Origin: Ichthyophis bannanicus
Lineage: Eukaryota; Chordata; Amphibia; Gymnophiona; Ichthyophiidae
Length of the DNA stretch: 64,000 nucleotides
Direction of reading: 5' to 3'
NCBI GenBank assembly: GCA_033557465.1
Contig: CM066041.1
Location: 154,417,532 to 154,481,531 of the forward strand
Under the pieces are notes generated by a model, which saw only the letters and a program-made list of their open reading frames with translations, was not told the DNA's origin and made no database searches. This document shows, piece by piece, positions 1 through 10,880 of the stretch. The first letter of the stretch is position 1. Every line of letters starts with the position of its first letter. A program made the translations under genes and the position numbers.

Positions 1-349
1 TATGCTGGTCTGTGACATCTCCAAGCGTGCAGCAACCATCTTAGTAATTGAAAAAATGGCATCAGCATCACAAAGTATAGAATATGACTATTTTTAGGAA
101 GGAACAGATAGAAAACAAGATAGAGAGGGAGAGAAGGCCAGAATGGAATGTCAAATGCTTGAAGTCTGTCCAATAAACTTGTATAGTTAGAATGCTAGAA
201 GAGGATATTGATGAGGTTAAAGCAACTGAACCATAGTTCCGTAACAATTAGGACTGGGAGAACAATATAACAGGTTTTACTCTCTTTAGAAAGGACAGGA
301 TAAGTATAATAGGAGTAGCAGCTTTATATGTTAAGAAAGTGAAGTTACT
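1..349. other. No recognised gene
   Basis: I see no supported coding sequence or repeat family here. Composition is AT-rich and unremarkable. It probably holds old, unrecognisable repeat DNA. Confidence 0.4.
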
Positions 350-600
350 TACCTGTAGCACGTGTTCTCTAAGGACAGCAGAATAGAAGATCTTTATATT
401 TGAGTGATGCCATCTGATGAAAAGTCTGGGATAGTGAGAGATATGCTAAAGCACATGAGGTCATGCACTGGCGATTTCATCCAGGGCCACCTCAGATTTT
501 TATATAACAATAAATTAGATAGAAGCCAACACCTTGGGGAAGCAGGCAAGTATTGTGAGGATATTTATCCTGCTGCTCTTGGAGAACACCTGAACAAGTC
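350..600. mobile_element. Palindromic MITE-like element
   Basis: The left end (about 350-384) and right end (about 568-597) are imperfect inverted repeats. Both carry the word tgttctc / gagaaca followed by a gacagcag / ctgctg block. A second copy of the inner word, ctccaaggacaagcaggat, follows at 611-629. There is no transposase, so any movement would need enzymes supplied in trans. From memory this repeat is common in caecilian genomes, which I cannot check here. The superfamily is unknown and no target duplication was identified. Confidence 0.5.
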
Positions 601-659
601 ATTTTTTTTCTCCAAGGACAAGCAGGATAGTAAATTCGCACATATGATGGGGAGATATA

Positions 660-906
660 GCTTAAAGGTTAGCACGGTGGACTGAAAATCAGCATAAGCC
701 TGGTTCAAATACCACTGCTACTCCTTGTGATCTTGGGTAAATCACTTAGCCCTACATTTCCTCTCACTTACAAACTTAGATTGCAGGCTTTTTAGGGATA
801 GGAAAATACCTACAGTACCTGAATTTAGCTCACCTTGAACATCTGAGAAAGGTGTGAGACAATTTCAATCCCTAGTTACCAGGCTAACCTTAACAAAAAA
901 AAAAAA
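660..906 (+). mobile_element. tRNA-derived SINE
   Basis: A tRNA-like head contains a good Pol III B box (ggttcaaatac, 702-712). It is followed by the SINE body with the phrase ctccttgtgatcttgggtaaatcactt, and the element ends in an A-rich tail at about 894-906. The same body phrase recurs in the SINE at 46.3 kb. The A box is poorly conserved, so the element is probably silent. It encodes no protein and depends on a LINE for movement. Confidence 0.75.
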
Positions 907-1384
907 GAGGGGAAAACAAGAGCACCAACAAAGAACTATTGCTTAGAAACACATATATAAATAGGTCAACCAGAGCTCACTAATTTCTAGTCTGAAGGAT
1001 TACTGATAGGAGCTGCTCTTGCTGGGAAGGATGCTGCACTTGTATTTATCTGAAGGGATTTTCTCAAGACTCCTGGATTAAAGGGAACTCTTTGAGTTTA
1101 AATTGTCTATTTTAAAGTTCTGTGTTTTATAAAGTCAGTCAGGGCACTGTGTAGCAAGCCATCTTTGACTTAGTGTTTCTTTCCCTCCATGCTACTCCAG
1201 GCAAAATCTTAGATTTATAGGCTCTTAAACCTATTAAAGGGAAAGAGGTGGTCAAATTCACTTTCAAGCTTGGCTAGTTATCCTCATCAGGAATGGATTA
1301 TTTTATTTATTTTATTTTTAACAGTTTTTCTATACTGCCTTTATCCAAATTAATCTTAATCTTAATTGCTACTTTGAATACCAC
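907..1384. other. No recognised gene
   Basis: No coding or repeat signature could be supported. A T-rich stretch at 1293-1340 sits just before the first recognisable LINE codons. Confidence 0.4.
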
Positions 1385-2890
1385 AACTGCAGCTAACGAC
1401 CCATGCCCAGCACACTGGATCAAATCAATGCGATCAGAGCTCAGTCCATACATAGCCAAAATCACAAACCTTTCCTTTTCATCAGGAACCTTCCCAGTCG
1501 CACTCAAGCAAACTTCAATACGACCACTATTAAAGAACAATCAAATGGACCCAAAGAAGGAAGAATCCTATCGTCCAATCTCCAGTATCCCGATACTTGC
1601 CAAAATACTGGAGAAGGAGACTCAACGCCAAATACAGCAGTATATTGACACATATTCCCCGTTAGATCAGAGCCAGCATGGTTTCAGGGAAGCTCATGGA
1701 GTCGAGACCCTCATGACCTCATTAATCAATACACTAATCATCACGAACAACAACATAAAGTCAGGTGTGGCAATGATTTTCCTCGATATATCGGCCGCGT
1801 TTGACTCAGTCGACCATAAGATACTACTATCACGACTCTTTGAAAAGGGTATTCAAGGTCTAGCATGGAACTGGTGTAAATCATACCTGGAAAATCGACA
1901 GCAACAAGTTTGCATCAGCTCAAACACATCCGAACCATTCCTCCAAACGCAAGGTGTCCCACAAGGATCGTCCCTCTCTGCGCTGCTTTTCAATATATAT
2001 ATGCAGCCAATCTGCCAAATCACCAAATCCTTCAATGTATCTTGCCTCATCTATGCAGACGATGTGCTTATCTTCACTCCACGAGTCCAAATTACACTAA
2101 CTTAACCAACTGTTTCAATGCAATAACAGATTGGCTCTTAGCCCAAAACATGCGAATTAATCTCAAAAAGACAGAAGTCTTAGTTGTCACCAGAAACAAG
2201 CTCTTCTCCCCACCAGTTTCACTCAAAGTAAGAGACACTGAGCTCCCAATCAAGAAGTCAATCCGCTACCTAGGTGTTATACTCGATCAACGGCTAGATT
2301 TTACTGAGCATATAAAAAGTACGGTAAAAACGATTTACTTTAAGATAAAAAGCTTACGCCAACTAAAACCCATGTTAGAAGCGAATGACTTCCGTTCAAT
2401 ATTCCAGGCAATAGTCACTCCTCACTTTGACTATGCAAATATTGTCTTACATGGCCTACCAATGAACACCATCAACCCGCTGTAACTTGTAATGAATGCT
2501 GCGGCACGTCTCTTAGTAGGTGCATCAAGAAGAGACCATATTATGCCAATCCTAATGGACTTACACTGGCTCCCAATAAGATGCAGAATTACTTATAAAG
2601 CGCTCCTTATCACATTCAAGGCCTTCTATAAAATTTCGCCATCAACGATCGCTGACCTCATCTGTCAAGCACCTAGTACAAGAGTAAGAAGACCTCTCAC
2701 TGAAAACATGCTAGTCATACCCAGCGAATCCACAAATTGGTCACAATCAACGATCAACAGGGCATTTAATTCTTTTGCTCCTAGATGTTGGAATAAACTC
2801 CCCCCAGATATTAGAGCAATACAAGATATTAAACAATTCAGAAAGGCTATCAAGCACTATTTATTCACGGAATACTTTCAGCCACCGTAA
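1385..2890 (+). pseudogene. LINE reverse transcriptase (broken)
   Basis: This is the reverse transcriptase that copies LINE RNA at a nicked target site. Motifs in order are YRPISSIP (about 1570), the first catalytic aspartate in FLDISAAFDS (about 1781-1810), GVPQGSSLS (about 1951-1980) and YADD (2053-2064). The reading frame shifts near 2090, just after YADD, and an in-frame TAA lies at 2483-2485. The C-terminal part includes MDLHWLPI (about 2556) and CWNKLPPDIR (about 2788). The order and length fit the RT plus C-terminal region of the CR1/L2/Rex group. The exact clade cannot be fixed by eye. It is inactive because of the frameshift, the stop and the missing endonuclease. Confidence 0.85.
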
Positions 2891-3180
2891 CATAGATCAC
2901 CTGCAACATGTACCTCCAATGCTTAACAAAAACCCAAATGTACTAGAATTAAGCAATGCAGTTGTATATACACTTAGAAATACATATGTTTTTGTTGATC
3001 TTATGTAAATAGTTAATGGAATGGTTCTACAATAGAGTATCCCAGTTATCCAAGTTCTTAAACTGTTATCTGTAAACTCATACTTGTTTAAATGTACTGA
3101 GATGTTTTTGTTCTATGTAAACCGCGCTGATGCCGAATAGTGCGGTATAGAAGAAACTTTAAATAAATAAATAAATAAAT
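1385..3180 (+). mobile_element. 5'-truncated CR1/L2-group LINE
   Basis: This non-LTR retrotransposon retains the reverse transcriptase, the C-terminal domain and a 3' UTR. It ends in a tetranucleotide tail of aaat repeats (3161-3179). The 3' UTR carries the word accgcgctgatgccgaatag (about 3121-3140), found inverted at the 3' ends of the LINEs at 46.5 and 57.3 kb and in the short fragment at 56.5 kb, so all belong to one family. The endonuclease and ORF1 are missing, as expected after incomplete reverse transcription. Confidence 0.85.
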
Positions 3181-3292
3181 CTTGAGGTGAAAAAAGTCCC
3201 TTAAACCTATTAGGTATAGTTGTATTGGTACAAGTATCCCTTGCAACTTGAAGTAAACAAACAACTTAAATCCTTACAACTAAGAGGAGGAA

Positions 3293-4436
3293 GTGATGTC
3301 ACTGAGCCTAATGGATGTAGGTGCAAGGAGCTCCATGGAGTTACCCAACAAAGTGGTGGAGAAAGGCACTGCCGACTCACCAGGTGTTGTGAGGGTAGAA
3401 GTGAAGGAGCCAAGGAAGCTCCGGAGGATAAGAAAATGGCAGCTACATGCCACAAACCAGCAGATTTGCGCCAAAAAATGGCAGATTTGTGGGAATTTGC
3501 ATATCAGGGAAGAAGGTCTATGCTTTTGAGGCGGGAAAGATGGCAGATGAGCAATCTGAACAGGAGGAGAATGCTGATGTGGTGACAGTGAGTGAACTTT
3601 TAAATGGGAAAGGAGTTGCGGCAAGGTTTGGGGAAATCCAGAGCTTGGAGGTATAAAGTCAGAAGTTGGAGAGCTGGTGGTGGAGCTCTGGTCAGAGGTG
3701 AGGAGATGCTTTGAGGAAGCTGAAAGCCAGGTGGATGGGACCTTGGAAGAGATCAATCATCTGCAAAGGCTGATGGAGGCACTGGTAGAGCATAAGGAGG
3801 CAATGGCACTCAAGCTAGAAGATCTGAAAAACAGATCAAGGCGTAATAATTTGCGCATAAAAGGAATACCAGAACTTATGGAGTTTAAGGACTGTGTGAA
3901 CGTGGCACAAGGAATTTTTCAAGCTTTACTGGACTGAAGAAGGCATAAGTGAGGCCAGACATTAAGATGGAGAGGGTACATAGGGCACTTGGTACAGCAA
4001 ATGGACAACTACTGCGGGACATCATGGTGTGCCTGCATTAATTTTGAGGGAAGGAGAAGATAGCAACCCAAATGAGGGCAGTGGGACAATTTGAGTGGAA
4101 AGGGTACATGACTGCAGTATTTGCAGACTTTGTTACAGCAACTTTCGCCAGGAGGAAGCCATTCCAGGGCCTAACTGAAAGGCTGCAGAGAGAAAATAGT
4201 TGCTATAAATGGATTTATCCAAAGTATTGACCTTCACTGTGAACAGGATCACAAGATTTGCGGAGACACCTAGAGACTTGGTGGTGTTTATGAGAGAGGC
4301 GAGAATGAAGGACATTCTGGTGGTGGAATCAGAGCAGAGTGGTCAATGGTCTACTGCAGGGAAAAAGCAGAAATGGCAGCGGGTGGATAAACAAGAACAA
4401 GCGAAAGAAGGCTGGTCAGAGTGGAGTGGACACTGA
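3293..4436 (+). pseudogene. L1-type ORF1 protein (broken)
   Basis: L1 ORF1 proteins are coiled-coil trimers that coat LINE RNA and act as nucleic-acid chaperones. The diagnostic segment is a predicted coiled coil (3677-3830, rich in E, L and K heptads) running into LKNRSRRNNLRIKGIPE (about 3820-3870), the conserved entry into the RNA-recognition domain. A downstream block with TFARR and the RITRFAETPRDLVVFM phrase (about 4150-4295) matches the C-terminal domain. At least three frame changes or stops interrupt it (for example 3655 and 3937), so no full protein can be made. Confidence 0.75.
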
Positions 4437-4830
4437 AAACAAAAGGCCCTCAAATCAGGGTTGTTTCCTGATGTCTTGCCTGTCTTATAGCAAGAATGCA
4501 TGGCTGAATGGGTATGATTGATGGGGGGAGGGGAGTGAAAGAGAGGAGGTGAATGGAGAGTAGGACTAAGGGAAGGTGAAGGAGATGATTACAGGATTCA
4601 TTTTGGGGAGTGTAGGAATGGAAGGGAGGAGGGGATGGTGTAGTGGGTTGATTGGATGGCTGAGTGGATGAGGGGGGGGGGTCACTTCTCCATGTGGGCT
4701 GTTAGTTTGTTGACCAGTGGAAGGGAGGTTGGGGGACGGGGGTAAAGGTTAGAGGATGGGTATATCGAAAAGTCACATGGGGGAGGGATCTAAGGCACCA
4801 TGGAGGAGGGGTAAAAAGGGGATGGGGGAC

Positions 4831-5556
4831 AATGTTTATGTCCCTCAATGTGAAGGGATTAAACTCCTGGCAGAAGAGGAAGAGTTTGGCCAAGGAAGTG
4901 GAGAGGATGAGAGCTGATATCATATTCATACAAGAAACCCATTTGCAAACACATCAAGAAGGGTAGTTAAGTCAGGGAGGTATCCTTGAATGTATCTGGC
5001 TGTGAAGGGTTCCCAAGGAAGGGGGTGGGGATTTTCATCTCAAAAAAAGAATGTGGTAGAGGAGAAGGGGCTGATAAGAGACAGTGAGGGAGATTTGTGA
5101 TCTGTTGTGGGAAGATAGATGAGTTAGAGATGATGTTGGGGTATGTGTGACTGCCCCGAATGAGGGTCAAGGAAATTTTTTGTGATGGTTACAGGAAGGT
5201 TGTAAGGGGCATGCTCTTGCCAGATAATTATGGGAGGGGATTTTAATTTAATTGTCAACCCGCAGATGGATAATTCGGGAGGGAGGGATGTGAGTAGGCA
5301 GAATCATAGGCTACAACTTAAGAAAATGATGGCGTCCCTGTGGATTATTGATATACGGAGGCAGCAGGAGTGGGGTAGGAAGGAGTTTACCTTCTATTCG
5401 CACCCACACAACTCTTACAGCAGGATTGATATGCTTTTAATAGATGGATTGTTGACCCAGCAGGTGTTAGAAGTGGGCATTTATTGGTATGACCATGCCC
5501 CTATCTTTCTTAAGAGGGATTTGCAAAGGGGGGAGGACTTAACGAATCTCTCCTAG
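4831..5556 (+). pseudogene. L1 ORF2 endonuclease domain (broken)
   Basis: This is the apurinic-type endonuclease that nicks target DNA for L1 insertion. Visible motifs are SLNVKGLNS (about 4841), IFIQETHL with the catalytic glutamate (about 4921), GGDFNLIVNP (5233-5262), YSRIDMLL (about 5417) and YDHAPIFL with the terminal histidine (about 5488). Stops and shifts between 4960 and 5230 break the frame. No reverse transcriptase follows; similarity ends near a phrase resembling EEEAGMLERE at about 6080. Confidence 0.75.
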
Positions 5557-6110
5557 AGGATCGGGCAGGGATGATGAGTCTGGAGAGGAATATTAAGGGT
5601 TTTTTTCAGTTTAATACAGGAGAGGGGCCGAAGGTGGGGGTGGTGTGGGATAGTTTCAAGGCCTTTGTTAGGGGATAGTTTATTTCCTTGACAGCACAGA
5701 AAAAGAGGGAACGGAATAGGCAGAAGGGGGAGTTGGGAGGGAGTTTAAACGTTTGTGGGATGGGCATAAGGTGACCCAGGTGAAGGGGGTGTTATGGGAA
5801 ATTGAAAAGGTACAGGGGGGCATATCAATTAGAGAACTTGAAGCAGCAGCATTTTGAATGCAGCAATAAAATGGAGAGGTACTTGGCAAATAAGCTTAGG
5901 GCCAGGAGGGCTCAAATCAAATAATAAAGATTAAAAATAAGAAAGGAGAATTGGCATCCAGGGAATGGAAAATTCAGGAGGTATTCTGTGAAAATTACTG
6001 GAGGTTGTATGCTTCTGAAGTCTCTAGGGGAGAGGAGGGAGTCGAGAACTCTTTGGGGAGGATTAGGTTGAAGGTCCACGAGGAAGAAGCAGGGATGTTA
6101 GAAAGGGAAA

Positions 6111-6440
6111 TTGTTCTTCCTCTGACAACACTCTGGGTTCCCTGTTCCTATTGGCAACAGCTCTGCTCCATGCTCCTGCCAAAAATGGCTCCTCGCTGCA
6201 CTCTTCTTCTTCTGGGGACACCTCAGCTTTGGGCTTCTCTTCTTGTTGTGACACTTCGGCACATGTCTGCTGCCTTTTTTGGCTATGGCACAGCTTCTGC
6301 TGAACTGCATCTTGCCCGTGATCTTTGCTTTCCAGTCTTTTGCATTGAGTGTCACAAGTACGATTTTCTCCCAGTTGATGAGAGGACTTATATGTGCACT
6401 AGATTCAGGAAGCTCTTTGCTTTCAGGGAAAAGTCTAATT
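6111..6440. other. No recognised gene
   Basis: This stretch lies between the L1-like half element and the CR1. It has a plus-strand open frame but no motif I recognise. It may be part of an unrecognised insertion. Confidence 0.35.
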
Positions 6441-7067
6441 TCTGAAGGCTAGAGTAGCAGACTTGGAGAAGCTAAGGAAGACAGAGAGGTTTATAAATGA
6501 GACATAATACTGAAGTCCCACCTCAAGTCTGTTGCCATGGAGGAGAGAGAGGTCACATGAAAGGACAGCATCACCTTGATGTGGCAGGAAGTGATCCCTG
6601 AGGAGGTTTCTCCAGGGCCATGTGCCTATAAGGGAAGGGTTAGGATGGCTATTATAGTTGGTGATTTGATCATTAGGCATGTAGATAGATGGGTGGCTGG
6701 TGGATGTGTGGATGTCTGGTAACATGCCTACCTGGTGCGAAGGTAATGGACCTCGCGTGCCACCTAGAGGAGGTTTTAGATAGTGCTGGGGAGGAGTCTG
6801 CTGTCTTGGTATATGTTGGTACCAGTGACATAGAAACGTGTGTTAAGGAATTTCTGGAAGCCAAATTTAGACTTTTACTGTAGGTAGAAAGTTGAAATCC
6901 AGAACTCACAGGGTAGTATTCTTAGAAAAGCTTCCAATTCCACGTGCAGGACCCAAAAGGCAGGCAGAGCTCCAGAGTCTCAATGCATGGATGAGACAAT
7001 TGTGCAAGGAAGAGGGTTTTACATTTGTTAGAAACTGGACAACATTCTGGGGAAGGTGGGGAGGGGG

Positions 7068-8017
7068 CAGGGCCGGCCCATCCATTGAGCAAGAATGTTT
7101 TTTGCACAGGGCCCCGCGTTTCAGGGGGCCCCGCGCAAAAAACATCTTGCATCCCAGCAAAGTTTAAAAAAATCAGAAAGTGGCAGCGGCAGAATCGAGA
7201 ATCAGCCCATTTACAGTCCTTACCACCCCCCCCCCCATCAGCCCAGCTAAGTTAAAAAAAAAAAAAAACCCAGAAACCGGCTGCTGCTGCCGCTGCCGCC
7301 GTGGCAGCGGCAGAATCGAGAATCCCGCGGGGCCCCCTGTCCTGCAGTCTTCTATGCGGCCTCAGCGTCGGCTGTCAGAGCTGCGCGAAGAGAGAGAGCT
7401 TCTCCTCTCGCAGCTCTGTTAATCACGCTGTGGGGCTGATGGGAAATCCCATCAGCCCCGCGGCGGGATTAACAGAGCCGCGAGAAAGGGAAACTCTCCC
7501 TTCGCGCGGCTCTGAAAAGCCCGCGCTGAGGCCGTATAGAAGACTGCAGGACAGGGGGGCCCCGCGGGATTCTCGATTCTGCCGCTGCCACGGCGGCAGC
7601 AGCAGCCGGTTTCTGGGTTTTTTTTTTTAAACAGTAGGTCATGTATTGTTGTTCTTTGATGTATTGTTGTTCTCTGAAATGTATTGGTTTAATATTTGTA
7701 GTGTTGCCTTTTGATAGTTAGGGTATGGTGCTTTGTGAGTCCTGGTAGTGCTGTTAGGATACGGCGGGTTTGCTATGGGTTCTAAATGGGCAGTGTTTGT
7801 AGTAGTTCCTAATGTGCCTGGCGGTTGGTACTGGATTATAGTAATGTAGTAACCTTTTAGTCTTTCTTTATCCATATACTCATTAAGAGGCATGTTTACT
7901 AAAAGTTAGTGTATGGTAACATTATGCAAATATTTATGCAAATGAGGCACCTTATGCAAATGAGGCCCCGCACCGAGTCTCCGCACATGGCCCCGCACCC
8001 CCCTTGGGCCGCCCCTG
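7068..8017 (+). mobile_element. hAT-like non-autonomous element, copy A
   Basis: The ends are CAGGGCCGGCCC (7068-7079) and GGGCCGCCCCTG (8006-8017), terminal inverted repeats identical at 11 of 12 bases. They are flanked by an exact 8-bp duplication, ggaggggg (7060-7067 and 8018-8025). An 8-bp duplication and CAGGG ends are typical of hAT transposons. It lies inside CR1 ORF1. It encodes no transposase; most of it is a terminal hairpin (about 7089-7149), a long internal palindrome and an AT-rich right part shared with the copies at 18.5 and 47 kb. Confidence 0.88.
7254..7632. repeat. Long internal palindrome of hAT-like copy A
   Basis: Two arms of roughly 185 bp are inverted around gggaaatccc (7441-7450). 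The outer ends are A-run plus cccagaaaccggctgctgct on the left and its complement ending in a T-run on the right. Inner blocks such as ggggccccctgtcctgcagt (7330-7349) and its complement (about 7544-7563) pair well. It could extrude as a cruciform or fold as single-stranded DNA or RNA. Confidence 0.85.
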
Positions 8018-8351
8018 GGAGGGGGGGAGGCTTTTCTGAAAGGATAGGCTCCACCTTAACCGGGGTAGAATCAGGCTGCTGGCATTAATCTTTAAAAAGG
8101 AGATGGAGCAGCTTTTAAACTAGATAATGGGGGAAAGCTGACAATCGCCCAAGAGCGCAAGATTCAGAATGATGTATCTTTGAAGGAAACTAGCAAAAGA
8201 GAGAAGTTGGGGCATACGATAGAGAGGTTCCAATAGATATTAAAGTAACCCAAATGCCTTTAAATACAGAGCAGACAGAGTTGAAAGATTCTAAATTACC
8301 CCTGTCAAATGAAACTCATATTGTTAATATGGACAAAATATAACCACTAAA

Positions 8352-9600
8352 ATGCCTGTATATAAAAATAATATGGGAGATTTAGAATATATAGCACTAA
8401 ATAAAAGGTTAGATATAATTGACATCTCAGAGACCTGGTGGAAGGAGGACAACCAATTGGACATCGTGATACCTGGGTACAAACTATATCATAATGATAG
8501 GGTAGATCAAATTGTTGGAGGGGCTGCACTCTAAGTTAGAGAGAGCATTGAGTCACACAGGATAAACATTTTGCAGGAAAAAAAGTACACTGTAGAATCT
8601 TTATGGATAGAAATTCCAAGTAAAAAGGGGAAGGGAATGACAATAGGGATATACTAACATCCACCTGGCCAGAATGAACAGATGGATAATGAAATGCAAA
8701 AAAAAGAAAGAGAAGCTAACAAAAGTTACAACACAGTAATAATAGGTAATTTCAAATATACTGTCACAGCAGAACATGCTAGGGAGATAAAGTTTCTAGA
8801 TGAAATAAATGACTGCTTCTTGGAGCAGTTGATTCATGAACCAACAAAGAGAAAGCTATTTTGGACCTAGTCCTTAGTGGAACACAGGATCTGATGCAAG
8901 AAATAACTGTTTTGGGGCCACTTGGCAAATGATAAGGCCACTTGGCAATAGAACAGCAAGAAAATCCACAGTACTACCTTTTCACTTTCAAAAGAGAGAT
9001 TATGATAAAATGAGGATAATAGTTAAGAAAAAAACTAAAAGAAACTGCAAAGGTTAAAGATTTACATCAAGCATGGGCATTGTTTAAAAATACTGTCTTG
9101 GAAGCCCAAACCAGATATATTTCACATTTTAAGAAAAGTGGAAGGAAGGCCAAAAAATTGCAAGCATGGTTTAAAGATTAGGTCAGAGAGGCTATTGTAG
9201 CCAAAAAAGCATCTTTCAGGAAATGGAAAAAGGAGCCAAATGATGAAAATGATAAACATAAGCACTGGTAAGATAGATGTAAGGCACTGATAAACAGGCA
9301 AATTTTCTCAATGGAGAAAGGTAAATAGCGGAATACCCCAGGGATCTGTGCTGGACCCGCTATTTTTAACATCTTCATAAATGACCTGGAAATGGGACTA
9401 ACGAGTGAGGTGATCAGATTTTCAAATGACAAAAAATTATTCAAAGTTGTTAAAACACAAGAGGATTGTGAAAAATTGTAAGAGGATCTTGATAAATTGG
9501 AAGACTGGACGTCCAAATGGCAGATGATATTTAATGTGGACAACTGCAAAGTAATGCACTTAGGGAAGAATAACCCAAACTACAGTTGCACAGTGAAAAG
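8352..9600 (+). pseudogene. CR1 ORF2 endonuclease and RT fragment
   Basis: The endonuclease part shows LDIIDISETWWKED (about 8411-8452), PGYKLYHNDR (about 8470) and FLDEINDCFLEQLIHEPT (about 8791-8844). The RT part starts at about 9325 with SGIPQGSVLDPL and ends with DWTSKWQMIFNVDNCKVMHL (about 9503-9562). The active-site motif reads FSND in place of FADD, so the catalytic position is mutated. Stops at 8533 and around 8870 and the internal deletion make it non-functional. Confidence 0.8.
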
Positions 9601-9640
9601 TTCCACATTGGGACCCACCACCCACAAAAAGGATCATGGA

Positions 9641-10560
9641 CAGTACATTGAACTCCCCCCCTTTCACAATCTGCGCCTGGTTTTTGACTCCTTCCTGGAG
9701 ATCATTGCCAATCTGCCCCTGGAGGGCCCTCAGCCCCTCCACATAGCAGGCAGACTTTATCATTATGCCCTGAGGTGGCACCTCATATCATCAGAACAGT
9801 GGACATTGCAAATTGTCCAAAGGGGTTATTGGCTTCATTTCGAAACCTTGCCCCATATCACCTTCACAGGGGATTATCCTATACAACCCCTTCAAAGCTC
9901 TCTCTTAAAAGAAGAGGTGACCACCCTGTTGTCCAGGGTGCTATAGAAAGAGTTCCTCCCACTCAGGAAAGGATGGGCTTCTACTCTTTATATTTCTTCA
10001 TTCCAAAGAAATCAGGAGACTTCAGACCCATCTTTGATCTCAGAAACCTAAAAAAGTTCATAGTACGAGAAAAATTCAAGATTATATCCCTAGGAACTCT
10101 TCTACTGTACCTCCAGAGACAAGATTGGCTATGTTCTCTAGATCTCAAAGAGGCGTACATACATATACTGATACATCCCTCACACTGACAGTATCTGTGC
10201 TTCATGTTGCAGGGGAACCATTATTAATACTGGGTTCTCCCCTTCGGTCTAGCCTCTGCCCCAAAAGTCTTCACCAAATGCATGGTAGTAGTCACTGCCT
10301 ACCTACACACCTTGGGCATATTCGTCTTCCCTTAAACGTCTGGGTGAGGGGAGAATCCCCTCAAGTAGTAAGACTCTCCCTTCATCACAGCCTCATGGTG
10401 CGCCAACATCTCGCATTTGTCAAAAACTCTTAAAGTCTCACCTCACTCCAACCCAATGACTGGAGTTCATAGGAGCGTTGTTAGATACTGAACAGGCCCG
10501 AGCTTTCCTTCCACAGGATCACTGTGCCCGCCTCATCAAGCTCAACTCAAAAAAAAGGGG
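9641..10560 (+). pseudogene. DIRS-type reverse transcriptase (broken)
   Basis: DIRS elements are tyrosine-recombinase retrotransposons. The upstream segment has the DIRS phrase around GRLYHYALRWHLISSEQW and IVQRGYWLHFE (about 9750-9843). The RT follows after a frame change near 9930: GFYSLYFFIPKKSGDFRPI (about 9975-10031), FDLRNLKKFI (about 10033) and CSLDLKEAYIHILIHPSH (about 10135-10188), which holds the first catalytic aspartate. Degenerate text continues past 10480, where a LD(T)EQARAF-like phrase matches the RT/RNase H join. Stops at 10188 and beyond inactivate it. It resumes after the Penelope insertion at 18307. Confidence 0.75.
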
Positions 10561-10865
10561 AAGGCAAAATATTACCAAAATTCAAACCCTGAGATACTAC
10601 TCAATTCTTAGCCCAGTAACTAAACTGGGAAACTAACAAAGAGTAAATACCTTAACTCTTCTTGGAGAGGAAAGGGAAGAAGCCTCAGAGCTAGGGCTGA
10701 TGGCTGATTAGCAGCAGTTTTTTAACTGCTAGATACAGCACATCACAGTTGCCCCAATTTATCATTCATAGGCTTCAATATTAGCATATCTGGTTTTACA
10801 ATTTTTAAATGCATTTTAAATAACTCATGGAGCTGGCAGGGCAAGTGCAAAAGCAAGGCCATGTA
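10561..10865. other. Flank between DIRS RT and Penelope insertion
   Basis: The last 45 bases (about 10840-10880) look like DIRS RNase H region, because they join smoothly to 18307 once the Penelope element is skipped. The part from about 10575 to 10830 is AT-rich and unrecognised, possibly a further small insertion. Confidence 0.45.
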
Positions 10866-10880
10866 ACAGCTTGAGAGATG
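10866..10880 (+). repeat. Target duplication, Penelope left side
   Basis: The word acagcttgagagatg is repeated exactly at 18292-18306, beyond the other end of the element. Confidence 0.85.

Larger units (their letters stand above)
3270..6110 (+). mobile_element. L1/Tx1-like LINE, 5' half
   Basis: An L1-type element lies here with degenerate ORF1 and the endonuclease part of ORF2. L1-like similarity fades near 6110, before any reverse transcriptase. Many stops and frameshifts make it old. Two G-rich patches (4670-4680 and 4727-4810) separate ORF1 from ORF2, matching the G-rich inter-ORF spacer of the full-length L1 at 24.6 kb. Confidence 0.75.
6646..8130 (+). pseudogene. CR1 ORF1 esterase-like domain (split)
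   Basis: CR1 ORF1 proteins often carry a GDSL-type esterase domain. The phrase CLPGAKVMDLACHLEEVLDS (about 6725-6784) and the segment around 6900-7060 (VVFLEKLPIPRAGPKRQAELQ, LNAWMRQLC, FTFVRNWTTFWGR) match that domain. After the inserted element the frame resumes with a DRLHLNRGRIRLL-like end (about 8040-8085) and LIFKKEMEQLLN before a stop (about 8122). Stops near 6880 show it was decaying independently of the insertion. Confidence 0.7.
6441..9640 (+). mobile_element. CR1 LINE, interrupted and internally deleted
   Basis: This CR1 keeps the end of ORF1, the endonuclease and part of the reverse transcriptase. It is split at 7067/8018 by a hAT-like element. About 1 kb is missing near 9300, where the text jumps from the post-endonuclease linker straight to the SGIPQGSVL motif. 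It stops at about 9640, where DIRS sequence begins. The same family recurs at 57-63.9 kb and supplies the comparison. Confidence 0.8.

Noticed and set aside
6951..7160. Cysteine-containing short frames on the minus strand near 7.0-7.1 kb (also 47.0-47.3 kb)
   Set aside because: They are the antisense of the hAT-like terminal hairpin; the same peptide at both loci reflects the shared transposon end.
7180..7630. Alanine- and serine-rich frames in the palindrome of copy A
   Set aside because: Frames are explained by GC-rich palindromic non-coding DNA; similar frames appear on both strands.
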